From positions 6,634,001-6,698,000 of the forward strand of contig NC_057316.1 in NCBI RefSeq assembly GCF_000687475.1: a stretch of DNA of 64,000 nucleotides, in the 5' to 3' direction. The stretch comes from Ustilaginoidea virens (Eukaryota > Ascomycota > Sordariomycetes > Hypocreales > Clavicipitaceae). Below are positions 1 to 11,800 of this stretch, one piece after another. Every line of letters begins with the position of its first letter. Positions within the stretch are counted from its first letter, which is position 1. Below the pieces are notes generated by a model that saw only the letters and a list, made by a program, of their open reading frames with translations, had not been told where the DNA came from and ran no database searches. Both the position numbers and the translations under genes were made by a program.

Positions 1-713
1 AAACGAAACGCAAGCCACGCTGCGCCGCCGAGATGCCCATCGCCAACGAGAAAATGGATCGAGCCAGCGCCATCCAATACTGACTCCTCCTCGATGGCTG
101 CTCCCCGAGCCACGTGTGCAACAAGATTCTTGCGGCAGCAGCAGATGGATTGTTGTTTATGGTTTCCGCCGCTGTGGTTCAAAGTCCGCATAATGAAGGG
201 TGACGATGACGAATGAATGGCCATTGCCCAACGCCAACTTTAGAGCTCGGTTGTTTGCCGACCCCGAGCCCCACCCGTAACCCCTTGACTCCTCTGTCTG
301 TCATCTGCGGCGCAGGATTGGGAACTGCTCCGAACTCTTACTCGTCGATCCAGCAAAGTCTAAATCTACTCGATGGCCATGGCGATGGTCCTCCGTCGCA
401 CTAGCAGATCGGAACCATACGCCTGGGCCACGCCAACTCGAACTTGGCTGGAGCTAGCACCTAGCGCTCCTAGCTGCAAGCCCCGTTTGATACTGCCTGA
501 CCCCCCAGGCCCGTTTCTTTTCGGCCCATGGGAGCGAGGCGGAGACCGTTCCGAGCAGTACGTAGTACCCAGAAGAGGCTAGAAGACGAAAGAGGGAAAA
601 AAAAAACAAATACAGCCCCCTTTTGCACAGGCTTGGCCGGACACGCGCCAGGTGCACAGCAGGCTTGCCCCGAAATCGACCCAATACCACACAATACGAC
701 ACAATACAACACA
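1..713. other. Intergenic, no supported gene
   Basis: No reading frame here has a convincing coding character. The last part is the promoter and 5' leader of the gene starting at 714. It ends in an A/C-rich leader with repeated ACAATAC-like units (about 681-716) directly before the start codon. Confidence 0.6.
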
Positions 714-1325
714 ATGGCTTTGAAAGCCTCGCCGTCGTTGCTGCGGCCGCTGCGTTGGTCGCCCCTCGTCGGCCGCGCGCCACGCTCGCCCTCGTCACCG
801 CTCGACCGGCTCGCTCACCGCGTCTACTCAGCCTCGACCCACGATGCCCCTCCGCCCCCTTTACTGCAAAAGCTCAAGGCCGACCTGAAGCACGCCATGC
901 GGGCCAAGGACGCGCCGCGGCTGTCCGTTCTGCGCGCAATCATGTCTGCCAGCCTCAACGCCTCTAAAACCTCGAGCCCCGTCCGGACCGACGTCCAGCT
1001 CGTGGCCCTGATGCGGCGGATCCAGAAGAGCGTTCAGGACGCCGCGGCGGACGCTGAAAACGCGGGCCGGGACGACCTCGTCCGCAAGGAGGCGGACCAG
1101 CTCAGGGTTCTGGACGAGTATCTGGCCGGCAGCGGCGTGCGGACCGTGGACGAGGCAGAGCTGCGAAGCCTGGTGCACGAGGCCGTTGAGGCTTCCAGGG
1201 GCGCGGGGACGGCGACCAAGTCGCTCGTGGGCGACGTCATGAAGCGGCTCGCGGTGGCTTTGGAGGGCAAGGATGTCGACAGGAAGGCGGTTGCCGACAT
1301 GGTGAGGCACGCCGTCGGCGCATGA
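714..1325 (+). CDS. AIM41: AIM41/YqeY-like mitochondrial protein
   Basis: Single-exon gene encoding 203 residues. The first ~45 residues are rich in Arg, Ser, Leu and Pro without acids, a typical mitochondrial presequence. The rest is a YqeY/GatB-tail-like helical domain: the opening LLQKLKADLKHAMRAKD, then LSVLRAIMSA, a central RIQKSVQDAAADAENAGR segment and a C-terminal block ending DMVRHAVGA. YqeY proteins resemble the tRNA-binding tail of GatB amidotransferase subunits. Yeast Aim41 is mitochondrial and its role is poorly defined. The start at 714 is preferred over an in-frame upstream ATG at 528 because it gives the clean presequence and has an A/C-rich leader. Family assignment is by eye. 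Confidence 0.85.
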   Translation: MALKASPSLLRPLRWSPLVGRAPRSPSSPLDRLAHRVYSASTHDAPPPPLLQKLKADLKHAMRAKDAPRLSVLRAIMSASLNASKTSSPVRTDVQLVALMRRIQKSVQDAAADAENAGRDDLVRKEADQLRVLDEYLAGSGVRTVDEAELRSLVHEAVEASRGAGTATKSLVGDVMKRLAVALEGKDVDRKAVADMVRHAVGA

Positions 1326-2000
1326 TGCGGCTGCGTGAAGCGGCTGCTTTGGGCGTCGCCCGGCCTGAACACTCCGGCCTATATTAACGCGGAACCTGTA
1401 CAACAGCAAAACAACTCTGCACTCGTCAATGCTGAGCATGTCCTCTGCCGGGAGCAGCAGGAAGTGATGGAAGCTACTACTTTGAATGCCTTGTGCATTG
1501 TGCGTCATCATTATCATCATCTGGGACATGTTGAACCGTCGAGCCAGCCACTCAACGTACGATTTCAATGTCCGTCCGCTCCCCAACGTCTGTCTCTTTC
1601 TCCTCGGCTCCTTCCTTACCTCCCTGTTTGAGCTTGACCCCGTCACCAGCTCCGTTATCCAGCCTCGCCGCCGCAGAATGCAGCCAGGGGCTCCACTTCC
1701 CAAACGTTCCCGAACCGCAGAACCCGCCGGCGGATGAAACCGCAAGCGAGCGATATCGCGAGACAGTAATGACTCACCCGCCCCAATCACAGCGGCACAC
1801 TGCACGGCTTGAATATCACGTCCGTTCCGACGGCAAAGTGCAAAGGGTGCACAGTCTCTTTTTCCGAGCCAGCCGTCGACGCATCTCCCCCTTCTCTCCA
1901 CCTTGTCCACCTAGCAACCCCCAAGCCGCAGTCGCCCCGCCCCTGAAAGACTCCCTGATCCATCCGCAAGTGAAGCTCTGTGAAGCTCTGTTTCGAAAAC
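1326..2000. other. Intergenic between AIM41-like and Rid genes
   Basis: No gene seen. Expected to hold the 3' UTR of the upstream gene and the promoter of the downstream one. A short direct repeat (gaagctctg, twice) lies at about 1973-1990, just before the next start codon. Confidence 0.5.
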
Positions 2001-2577
2001 ATGAATCGCGCCAATATTAGCTCTGGGTCAGCTTTTGAAGCAGAGATTGGCTATTCCCGCGCAGTCATTGTAGATGACTGGATCATGGTATCAGGAACCA
2101 CGGGGTAAGTCAAGTGTCACAGTATACGAAGCCAAAGCCGAGCCGCCCTTGCTTGGTGTGGGCATGACGCTTTTTTCGTGCAACCATGAAGGAAAGAGAG
2201 GGAAGGGGGTAAAATTGGGCTTCAACTTTGCGAGTATCCATTTGCCGCCGGGTTTCCCGCACTGACAGGCCCGCAGGTACGACTACGCGAGCGGCAGGAT
2301 ATCAGACGACGTAGCGCAGCAAGCCGAGCAGACCCTGGTCAACATCAGCGAGGCGTTGGAGAAGGCCGGGTCCTCCATGGCAGACGTGGTGCGCGTGCAC
2401 TACATGCTGCCAGACAGGAACGACTTCCCCAAGACGTGGCCGGTGCTGAGGAAGTGGTTCGGGGACGTGAAGCCGGCGGCAACCATGACGCAGGCGGCCT
2501 TGATGAAGGAGGAGATGAAGATCGAGGTGGAGGTGACGGCTAGGAAGGGCAGCGGACACGGAGCAGCACGAGGGTAG
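2001..2577 (+). CDS. Rid/YjgF/UK114-family protein, two exons
   Basis: Exons 2001-2104 and 2277-2577; the intron has donor GTAAGT and acceptor GCAG. The product is 134 residues, the normal size for the YjgF/YER057c/UK114 family of trimeric proteins. Family signs are RAVIVDDWIMVSGTTG near the N-terminus, the helix QAEQTLVNISEALEKAGSSM, and DVVRVHYMLPDRNDF. In deaminating RidA proteins a conserved Arg in a PAR(S/A) motif binds the carboxylate of the 2-aminoacrylate-type substrate. Here the equivalent stretch reads KPAATMTQAAL, with Ala at about residue 103, so enamine/imine hydrolysis of the RidA type is doubtful. No mitochondrial presequence is visible. The gene is convergent with the transporter ending at 2704, only 126 bp away. 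Confidence 0.85.
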
Positions 2578-2703
2578 ATGTTTGTTGCCGAGATTGGCGC
2601 CAGGGGCAAGGCAAGTCTTGTATTTGATGCGTATCAGGAACGGAGCCATCACATCAGGTGTGTGTGTGTGTGCCACCGCTTGTTAGAAATACACGATGCA
2701 GCT

Positions 2704-3866
2704 TCAATAGGCCATGGGGGCCACGACGGCTCCCACAGCAAAGGTGGTGGCGATGGTGACGACGCTGGACGTGGACAGGAGCGAGATGCCGCTGATGCCG
2801 TGGCCGGAGGTGCAGCCACCGGCCAGCCGGGACCCGACGGCCATCAGCAGCCCGCCCGCCAAGGCCAGCGCCGGCGAGACCTGCGCCGGCGGGACCTGCG
2901 CCCGCTGGGCAGCATCGGCCGCGGCGGCCGCCAGCCCCGGCGCCAGCTGCAGCAGGGCCCAGGCGCCGGCCGCGACGCCCGAGGCAAACGCCACGCCGGC
3001 GTAGGAGGCAGCCGGCGCCGCCGCCCCCCCGAGCAGCCGGCACGCCAGGCCGCCGGCCTCCTCGAACGACGCCGACACGCCGACCAGCGACCCGCGCGCC
3101 AGCACGCTGACCAGCTGCGCGCCGCCGATGAGCAGGCCCCCCCTCGCGCCGGGGCCGGCCGGCGTGCGCAGCGCCGTGGCGGCGACGGCGACGGCGCACG
3201 CGCCCTCCAGCAGCAGCAGGGCCGCCGCGTCCGTCACGCCCAGCCGGTCGCTCACCGTGCCCGGCAGCGGCCGCACGCCGCGCCGATCCCGCAGCCGCGC
3301 CACGGCCTTGGCGCCCACGCCGGACCAGAGCATCCCCCCGGCCGCGGCGCCGGCCAGCGCGAGCAGCCCGCTGCGCGCCCCGCCGGCCAGCTGGGCGTAC
3401 AGCGTGCCGGGGCACGAGCCCGCCAGCGCCATGCCCGCGCCGAGCAGAGCCCCGCCGATGATGTTGCCGTCGTACGGGGAGAAGAGGCCCAGCGGCGACG
3501 AGGACCGCGGCGCCGCGTCGAGCAAGCCTAGGCGTTTGGCGAGAGCGCAGATGGCGCTGCACACCCGCCCTCGGAGTCAGACGCTGCAAAAACGACGTGG
3601 ATGACGACGACGACGACGACGACATGTTCAACACAGGTGGGCTCTGCGTCTTGCGCCAGCTGGAGAAAGCAGCTGGAAGGCAGGGCAGGCAGGGGGAGGA
3701 AAGCAAAGGCAGGCACTCACGCGCTCGTGGCAGTGGCAGTCAAAAACGCCTGCATCATGTGCCAGTTCTCGAATCTCAGCTGCGAAACCACCACGCTCGG
3801 CTCGTGGAAGCCCGCAGCCGCCATGGCGGCGCCAAACGCGGCGCCCGACAACACAGAGGCAGCCAT
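2704..3866 (-). CDS. YeeE/YedE-type sulfur-compound transporter, two exons
   Basis: Exons on the minus strand are 3866-3721 and 3556-2704; the intron has donor GTGAGT and acceptor GTGTGCAG. The product is 332 residues, very rich in Ala, Gly and Leu, with about eight or nine hydrophobic helices. The N-terminal exon carries GAAFGAAMAAAGFHEP followed by SQLRFENWHMMQAFLTATATS, which is characteristic of the YeeE/YedE (DUF395) family. Two Cys motifs, AGSCPGTLYAQLAGG and LAGGCTSGHGISG, match positions used in bacterial thiosulfate importers of this family. The plausible role is moving thiosulfate or a related sulfur compound across a membrane; which membrane cannot be read from the sequence. No TusA-like partner gene is adjacent. 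Third positions are extremely GC-rich. Confidence 0.85.
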
Positions 3867-5476
3867 GGAATAGAAAAGTAGCTGCGATTACAGCTCTCGG
3901 CCGGCTCCTCGGGGAGGCTTAGGAAGGCGGGGGGAGGAGGGTGGGCTGGTCTCGCGGCGATTTACAATACCACGGGCGAGGATCGTGGGCATGTCCTGAC
4001 GGTGATTTTTTTTTTCTTTTTTTCCTTCTTTGTCATTTCCAGTCCGGCGGCGATGACAAGCCGGCGGCGATATATAGCAGAATTAATTCTACCCCCCGTC
4101 GAGCTAGCTAGCCGAACGTCCCCGCGAAAAAGCATATCGGATCGGAAGGGGGCGGTACGATGAGTCCAGTTCGGGCTTGACTCACGGGGTCTAGAACCTT
4201 ACTAGGCGTTGGGCGCATGTGCCCGCGCTTCGGGGTCTACTGAAGCGACGTATGGGACACTATTCAACTCTAAACAGGTCATTTCGGGGGAGCAAAGTAG
4301 GGTCGGCCTTCGGGGGGGGGGGGGGTTATTGCTTGGGCCCTCCCTTGCTGTCGTCGGAGACCGTGGCTGCGTTTGTCGTCTTTTTTTTGGCATCGTCTTT
4401 CGGTTCCCTCCTCTATTTCATATCTTCTCCTTTTTTTCATTTTTCTCATCTCTTTTCTTTCCTTTTCTTTCCTTGTTCCCTTTTCTCCCCTCTTCTTCTT
4501 CTTCTTCTTCTTCCTTTCTTCTCCTCCTCCTCTTCTCTTGTGTGTGCGTGTGTCGGCGACTTCAGGCTTGCCATCTCGCAAGATGGTGTCATCAGCCCGC
4601 TTCTGCAAACGGCTGGCTCGGCGGCTGGTCGCGGCCTGCACACGAGATTGCAGGCAGGCCAGGCCTCTTGGCCCAAATACCGTCCGTCGTCGGGGTCCCC
4701 AAGGGCGCCTAGCCCAGATGGTTTGCTGGATCCCGGCCCTCACCAGGCCTCTCCCCCCCCCCCCCCCCCTCTCTTCGGCATCCACGTCGGCGACCACTGA
4801 TCCAGGCTGTCGGATAACAGGTCCCAGGTGGCCGGGGCCCGAGACATGTGCCGCCGGTAATACGAGCTAAGCGTGGGGCATTCCAAGGCCACGGGCCCAT
4901 TGCCACGAGTTGTTTGTGCGGAAGGAAAGTCGTAGTCAACCAGGGCGCCAGATGACCGTCGAGTGCATATCGCATTGCATCGGTCATGCTGGCATTGTCG
5001 CTTCGCCTCGCCCAACCAAGTCCCTCCACGAACCAGCCAATAGTTGCGCGGGCCAAGAAATCCGACGTCCCTGTCGCGTGCCTTCCGTGCCTTCCCCGCG
5101 CGGATCCCGCCTGCCAACTCAGCGCTCTCGGCGCCCAAAGTACCCGGCACCAGGTCACATGTGCCTACCTCCTAACCTCATATCCCTGGGTACCTGCCTA
5201 ACCTACTTTAGGTACAGGTACCCGAGGTCACTAGACGGAGGGAGTCTGCAGCTCGGGTTCTGGTTTCGGCCTGAGCTTGGCTCCGTGAGTCCGTATCATC
5301 TTTGGCGACGCGTTTCGCTGCGACGTGCCCAGCCCTTGCGCCAGCTTCCTCGACGTCGGGGGATAAGACATCGGTAGCTTCTCGTCTGCTCGGCATCAGC
5401 CCGTCGCGCTGCCTCTGTCTGCATAATCGCAGCGCATCATTCCTCGTCGCCCGCCACCGCGCCGCCACCGCCCGCC
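3867..5476. other. Intergenic with poly-G and polypyrimidine tracts
   Basis: No supported gene. Contains a G14 run at about 4312-4325, a ~150 bp C/T-rich tract at about 4378-4540 and a C17 run near 4747-4767. A palindromic GGTACC/CCTAGG-rich stretch lies around 5185-5225. This is the promoter region of the divergent transporter and oxidoreductase genes. Confidence 0.5.
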
Positions 5477-6677
5477 ATGCCGCGTCTCCTCCATGTCCAG
5501 AAGACGGACGGCAAGCCCGGCCAGGTCTACTATCCGTAAGCCCGTCTCATCACCCAACCAACCCATCTCGTGGGCAAAGGGGGGTAAGAAGAAGCAAAGA
5601 AAGAAAGAAAGAAAGAAAGAAAGAAAAAGCACCCACGCTCTGACCACCATCAGCATCAAGATCAAAGAGGTCCCCATGCCCAAAGTCGGGCCCAGCCAGG
5701 TCCTGGTGCGCATGGAGGCTGCCGCCCTCAACCACCGAGACCTCTTCATCCGCCGGCGTCTGTACCCCGCCATCTCGTTCGACACCCCCCTCCTGGCCGA
5801 CGGCTACGGCACCGTCGCCAAGGTCGGGTCCGCGGTCAAGCGCAAGGCGCTGCTCCACGCGCCCGTGCTGCTCAGCCCGACGCTCGCGTGGGCGTCCGAC
5901 CCCACGGGCCCGGAGACGGGCGCCGTCGTCATCCCCGGCGCCTCGGCCGCCACGGCAGCCGGCTGCGCCCAAGACTACGCCCTCGTCCACGAGGACGACG
6001 TCGTCCCGGCCCCGCCTCACCTTGGCCCCGCCGAGGCCGCCGCCCTGCCTCTCGCCGGCCTGACCGCCTGGAGGGCCCTCGTCACCAAGAGCGCCAACGC
6101 GCAGGCCGGTCGCAACATCCTCATCACCGGCGTCGGGGGCGGCGTGGCCCTCCAGGCCCTCCAGTTCGCCGTCGCGCTCGGCTGCAACGTCTACGTCACC
6201 TCGGGCGACCAGGCCAAGATCGACCGGGCCAGGCAGATGGGCGCCCGGGACGGCGTCGTGTACAAGCTCGACGGCTGGGAGCGCCGGCTGAAGGACCTCC
6301 TCCCGCCCCACAGGCCCTTCGTCGACGCCGTCATTGACGGCGCGGGCGGCGACATCGTCTCCAGGTCCTGCAAGCTGCTCAAGCCGGGGGGCGTGATATC
6401 GCAGTACGGCATGACGGCCGGGCCCAGGATGGAGTGGCCCATGCAGGCTGTCCTCATGAACATTGAGCTGCGCGGCTCCACCCTGGGGTCCATGAAGGAA
6501 TTTAGAGACATGGTCGCCTTTGTCAATTACCGCAAGATCCGCCCTGTTGTCAGCAAGACGGTCAAGGGGCTGGGCAATCTGGACGAGATTGACGAGCTGT
6601 TTAGGGTCATGGATGCCGGCGCGCAATTTGGCAAGCTGGTGATTGAAATCAATGACCATTCCAAATCCAAGCTGTGA
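5477..6677 (+). CDS. MDR-family alcohol dehydrogenase / quinone oxidoreductase-like protein
   Basis: Exons 5477-5535 and 5654-6677; donor GTAAGC, acceptor CATCAG. The product is 360 residues. The N-terminal GroES-like fold includes VGPSQVLVRMEAAALNHRDL; the NAD(P)-binding Rossmann part has NILITGVGGGVALQALQFA, then CNVYVTSGDQAKIDRAR and FVDAVIDGAGGD. The Cys/His zinc ligands of classical zinc alcohol dehydrogenases are not evident at the usual positions, so a zinc-independent NADPH:quinone-oxidoreductase-like enzyme of the YogA type is most likely. The substrate is unknown. The C-terminus SKSKL resembles a weak peroxisomal PTS1 (SKL-like, with KL as the last two residues), which is suggestive only. 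The intron contains an (AAAG)n microsatellite. Confidence 0.85.
5581..5630 (+). repeat. (AAAG)n microsatellite inside an intron
   Basis: About nine tandem AAAG units lie within the single intron of the oxidoreductase gene, 25 bp before the acceptor. The coding strand is almost pure purine here, where a pyrimidine tract would be expected. Confidence 0.9.
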
Positions 6678-7112
6678 ATACGAATTACGAATTACGAGAA
6701 TCACGACTCACGAATCACGAATCCCGAATCACGAATCACGAATTCAGATAACGTGAGCGTCGGCACATCAAAAACAGGTTGGATGCAGTGTACGATTTTT
6801 TCCACATCGTCACAGACAGTAAAGACGAATCCAGATGAAGAAAAATGCCAAGGTGCCGATACACTTTGGGATTTGATGTAACTTATGTAACTTTAAGCTA
6901 AATTTGGAAAAATGCTAGCCCAAAACGCCGTGACTGCCCGCTCATTGCATGGATATCCTCGTCCAGTACCACGTAACGACGCCAATATGATACGATACAT
7001 ACAAAATGGTAACCAACGATATCCCCAGAGCATTCGGGAAAGAGAACAACGAAAAAAGAAAAAGAAAGAAAGAAAATGAAGGGGATTTAAAAAAAAAAAA
7101 AAAAAAAAGGCC
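6678..7112. other. Intergenic, convergent 3' ends, with an ACGAAT repeat and A20 run
   Basis: Directly after the oxidoreductase stop codon is a ~65 bp array of degenerate 8-11 bp units of the form (A)TCACGA / ATTACGA (about 6679-6742). An A20 run lies at 7089-7108, 4 bp before the KRR1 stop codon on the opposite strand, where it reads as T20 downstream of the gene. No gene seen. Confidence 0.6.
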
Positions 7113-9054
<1,942 letters not shown>

Positions 9055-10937
9055 GGAGCAGTACTATGAGGGTAGGCCGAGATGTGTCATGTCTACCATG
9101 ATCACGGGGGATTACCAGCCCCCTGTTGAAGAAGCATGGAGGAGTTGCTTGTGAGACTAGGTATCCGGAGACGAAGCGATGAAACGTGCAATAGAAGATG
9201 GCATGCATCAAGTATACTACAGAGGACACAAGGTGCAATATCAGAAACCTACCGTTTCGCTGGCTCACGCTACACTCCGGAAAACCGTCTGCGGAATCAC
9301 GCCACGCCACGTTCCTCGACATCACGACAACCCAGCCTGGGCGGCCCCTCAATACGGCGTGGATGTGGACGACGAGGATGAGAAAAATTCCATCCACAGC
9401 TTTATGGTAGCTTGCACCGCAGCCAGCAGTTTGCCTTGATAATCAAATTGACTGCATCAAGTGGAGCTTGGGGGGGTGTTTCCACCTATCTGGCGCTTGA
9501 CAAGCCTGACAACTTCCTGGTGACAACAAGACGGTGTTCAAGATGGCTTCGGCGGGCTGTAGCGAGGCAATTTGCTTGCATGACGATGCAACTTTGCCGT
9601 CCTGGTGGTTCTAACGACTACTCCGTGCGTGAGGTTGATTTGGCGGGTTATTGATTGGGTTGACAGGTTCCAGAAAAGAAGCACGTCACCACCGCTCTGC
9701 TAGGCAAGTGAACAGTCAGCATAGGCGCGTAGGGTTTGGGCAGCAGCAATCTCGGTCAATACATAACATTATCCTACTGTCCGCTGCCGTTAGGGCTATT
9801 ACCTCCCAAGTTGGTAGCCATCCTCGTCACACTCTCGGGTTCTCCCTCCGAGAGCGGACTTGGTTAGGTGTTTTCGGCGCGCATCACAGAACCTACCAGC
9901 CTTAGGTAGGTACGTACCTTACCTAGTACGTCCCGCGTCTTTTAAAAGTGGCGACCCTGTGGATATCTCAGCAGTCCTGACAGCGCTCAGCCACCGCCAG
10001 GTCGCATGGAGGTACTTCTCCAACATTATTGCCTCGAGTGTCCGTGTCGAATTGGTGTGGGGGTTTACAAGACGAGCTGGCATCGTCGAGGGAGCGGGTC
10101 GACGGGTTTCAGGAAATGTCGCCAATCATGCATGGTTGGTACATTTATCGGGCAAGCAATATAATGTGGATGAAGTAGTGCATAAAAATCTTAACGGCTA
10201 CAACGACCCTTGCCAGGGCCATTGCGTATCCGCAGGAAGCATTGACTGGTGCCAGAAGATGACATGTGGATCGATAAGGGATGACGCGGCGAGCCCAAGC
10301 CCCGGAAGGCCTCCCTAGTGCAGCTGGACGTTTGCAGGACCCGGTGCCAGGTACCTTACATGTACCTTGCCATCGACCCAGAATTTTGGTGTGGCTGTAC
10401 CCGGAACTTTCTCTGACAGTTCCACAGTTCCACACTTTCGCAGCTCCGCAGTACAGTTGAGAAAGCAAGGCCACGAGTCCCGCAGAGAACTGGCCGTCTT
10501 TTGGATTGATCCCTGCCATTACGCGATGGCCCTAGTGGCAGCCTAATAACAAATATCTGCTCGTGGACTTACGTATCCGAGGACTGCCCGCCTACGGAAT
10601 ACAGACGTGCCTGTTGCCAGGGCTAGACATTGATGATTGGCCGGACGCACTGCAGTCTCCGATCTCCGAGGCGTGGAAACTGAGAAAGGCTCAACGGGTA
10701 GAAGAGGTTGTGTTGTGCCTGTGGTGACGGGCGGCGGTCCCGGGTAGCGCTTCGATTAAGGTTACGACCACGACCGCCACGGCAACAAGCAGCCCAAGCC
10801 CGAGAGAGGCACGGTACGTTCGTGGGCAATTAGTAGCCCTCTCCGGTCATTCCTTGATTTGCTAGCGGGGTGCCTTGCATTGGAACCGCGTTTTGAGCGG
10901 GCTCGACGTCGACGGTTCGAGGAACAGCAGCGGCGCA

Positions 10938-10938
<1 letters not shown>

Positions 10939-10968
<30 letters not shown>
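10939..10968 (+). repeat. (CGGCGA)5 microsatellite
   Basis: Five tandem six-base units in an intergenic stretch. Confidence 0.9.
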
Positions 10969-11423
10969 ATCGCGCGAATCGGCGGCACCGACAGCCGCCG
11001 TTGCTGGACCAGTAATTTATCCACGGCATCGAATGGGTAACACCGGCGGGCGGGAGGCTTGCAGCGTTGCGGCTGGTCAGCCAAGAGAGCCCAACTCCCT
11101 AAACTCCAGGGATGACTACATGTATACTGTACCACTGCTCACTGCAAGCCGTGCTGCCTATCAACGATGCTACCAATGCACGGCGCGAAACGGAGCACAG
11201 CGCCAACCAGATAGCAGCATCTGCAAGGCAAGACTTCAACTCAATAGGGTCAAGTCAATCTGATGCTGGCCACTGCACTGAGGAGCCACGCGGCTCGCAC
11301 CTGCCAGTTCCACCCCACGCAACCCCCCTCCTCCCCCCTCCTCCCCCCCCCTATTTCGGAGCTGGCAAATGGAAGATTCCTCCCACCAGACATCATCGAC
11401 CCGACAAGCTTGCAGCCCCGGGG

Positions 11424-11451
11424 AAAAAAAAAAAAAAAAAAAAAAAAAAAA
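11424..11451 (+). repeat. A28 homopolymer
   Basis: An uninterrupted run of 28 A, about 350 bp upstream of the kinase start codon. Confidence 0.9.
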
Positions 11452-11800
11452 GAAGGAGAGGAGGAAGGCACGACGCACTCCACCCGCTCCACTCCCTCCC
11501 CTGTCCGCCGTCGCTCATTTGAACCTTCCCTGCTGGCTGATGCTGCTGCAAAGGCTTGACTGCCCCCCACCATCGGCTTCTTTCCAAGTCCTCCGTACGC
11601 TAACCAAGGTTATCGCCGTGCAAGTCCCCAAAAGATTCCAACAAACCCAAGTCATCGTAGTCTCGCTTGCTCCAGTCACCCTCCATGTCGCTTCTCTTCC
11701 CCTACAACAACCTTCCGATGCTCTGCGACTGCCAGGCACGCCCTCGATAATATTGATCCTTGCCATCCCCTGCACTGTTGCTTTCCTCTAGCGATTCCCC

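Larger units (their letters stand above)
9055..11800. other. 2.7 kb intergenic, no supported gene
   Basis: I see no reading frame with family resemblance or good splice structure. Contents: a GGTAGGTACGTACC-like palindromic stretch near 9900-9930; a (CGGCGA)n array at 10939-10968; C-rich runs around 11325-11352; an A28 run at 11424-11451. The last few hundred bases are probably the promoter and long 5' leader of the kinase gene that follows. Confidence 0.55.

Noticed and set aside
4209..4870. Overlapping plus-strand frames with a Leu/Ser/Phe-rich middle
   Set aside because: The hydrophobic stretch is just the translation of a C/T-rich tract; three frames are open at once, as expected of low-complexity DNA.
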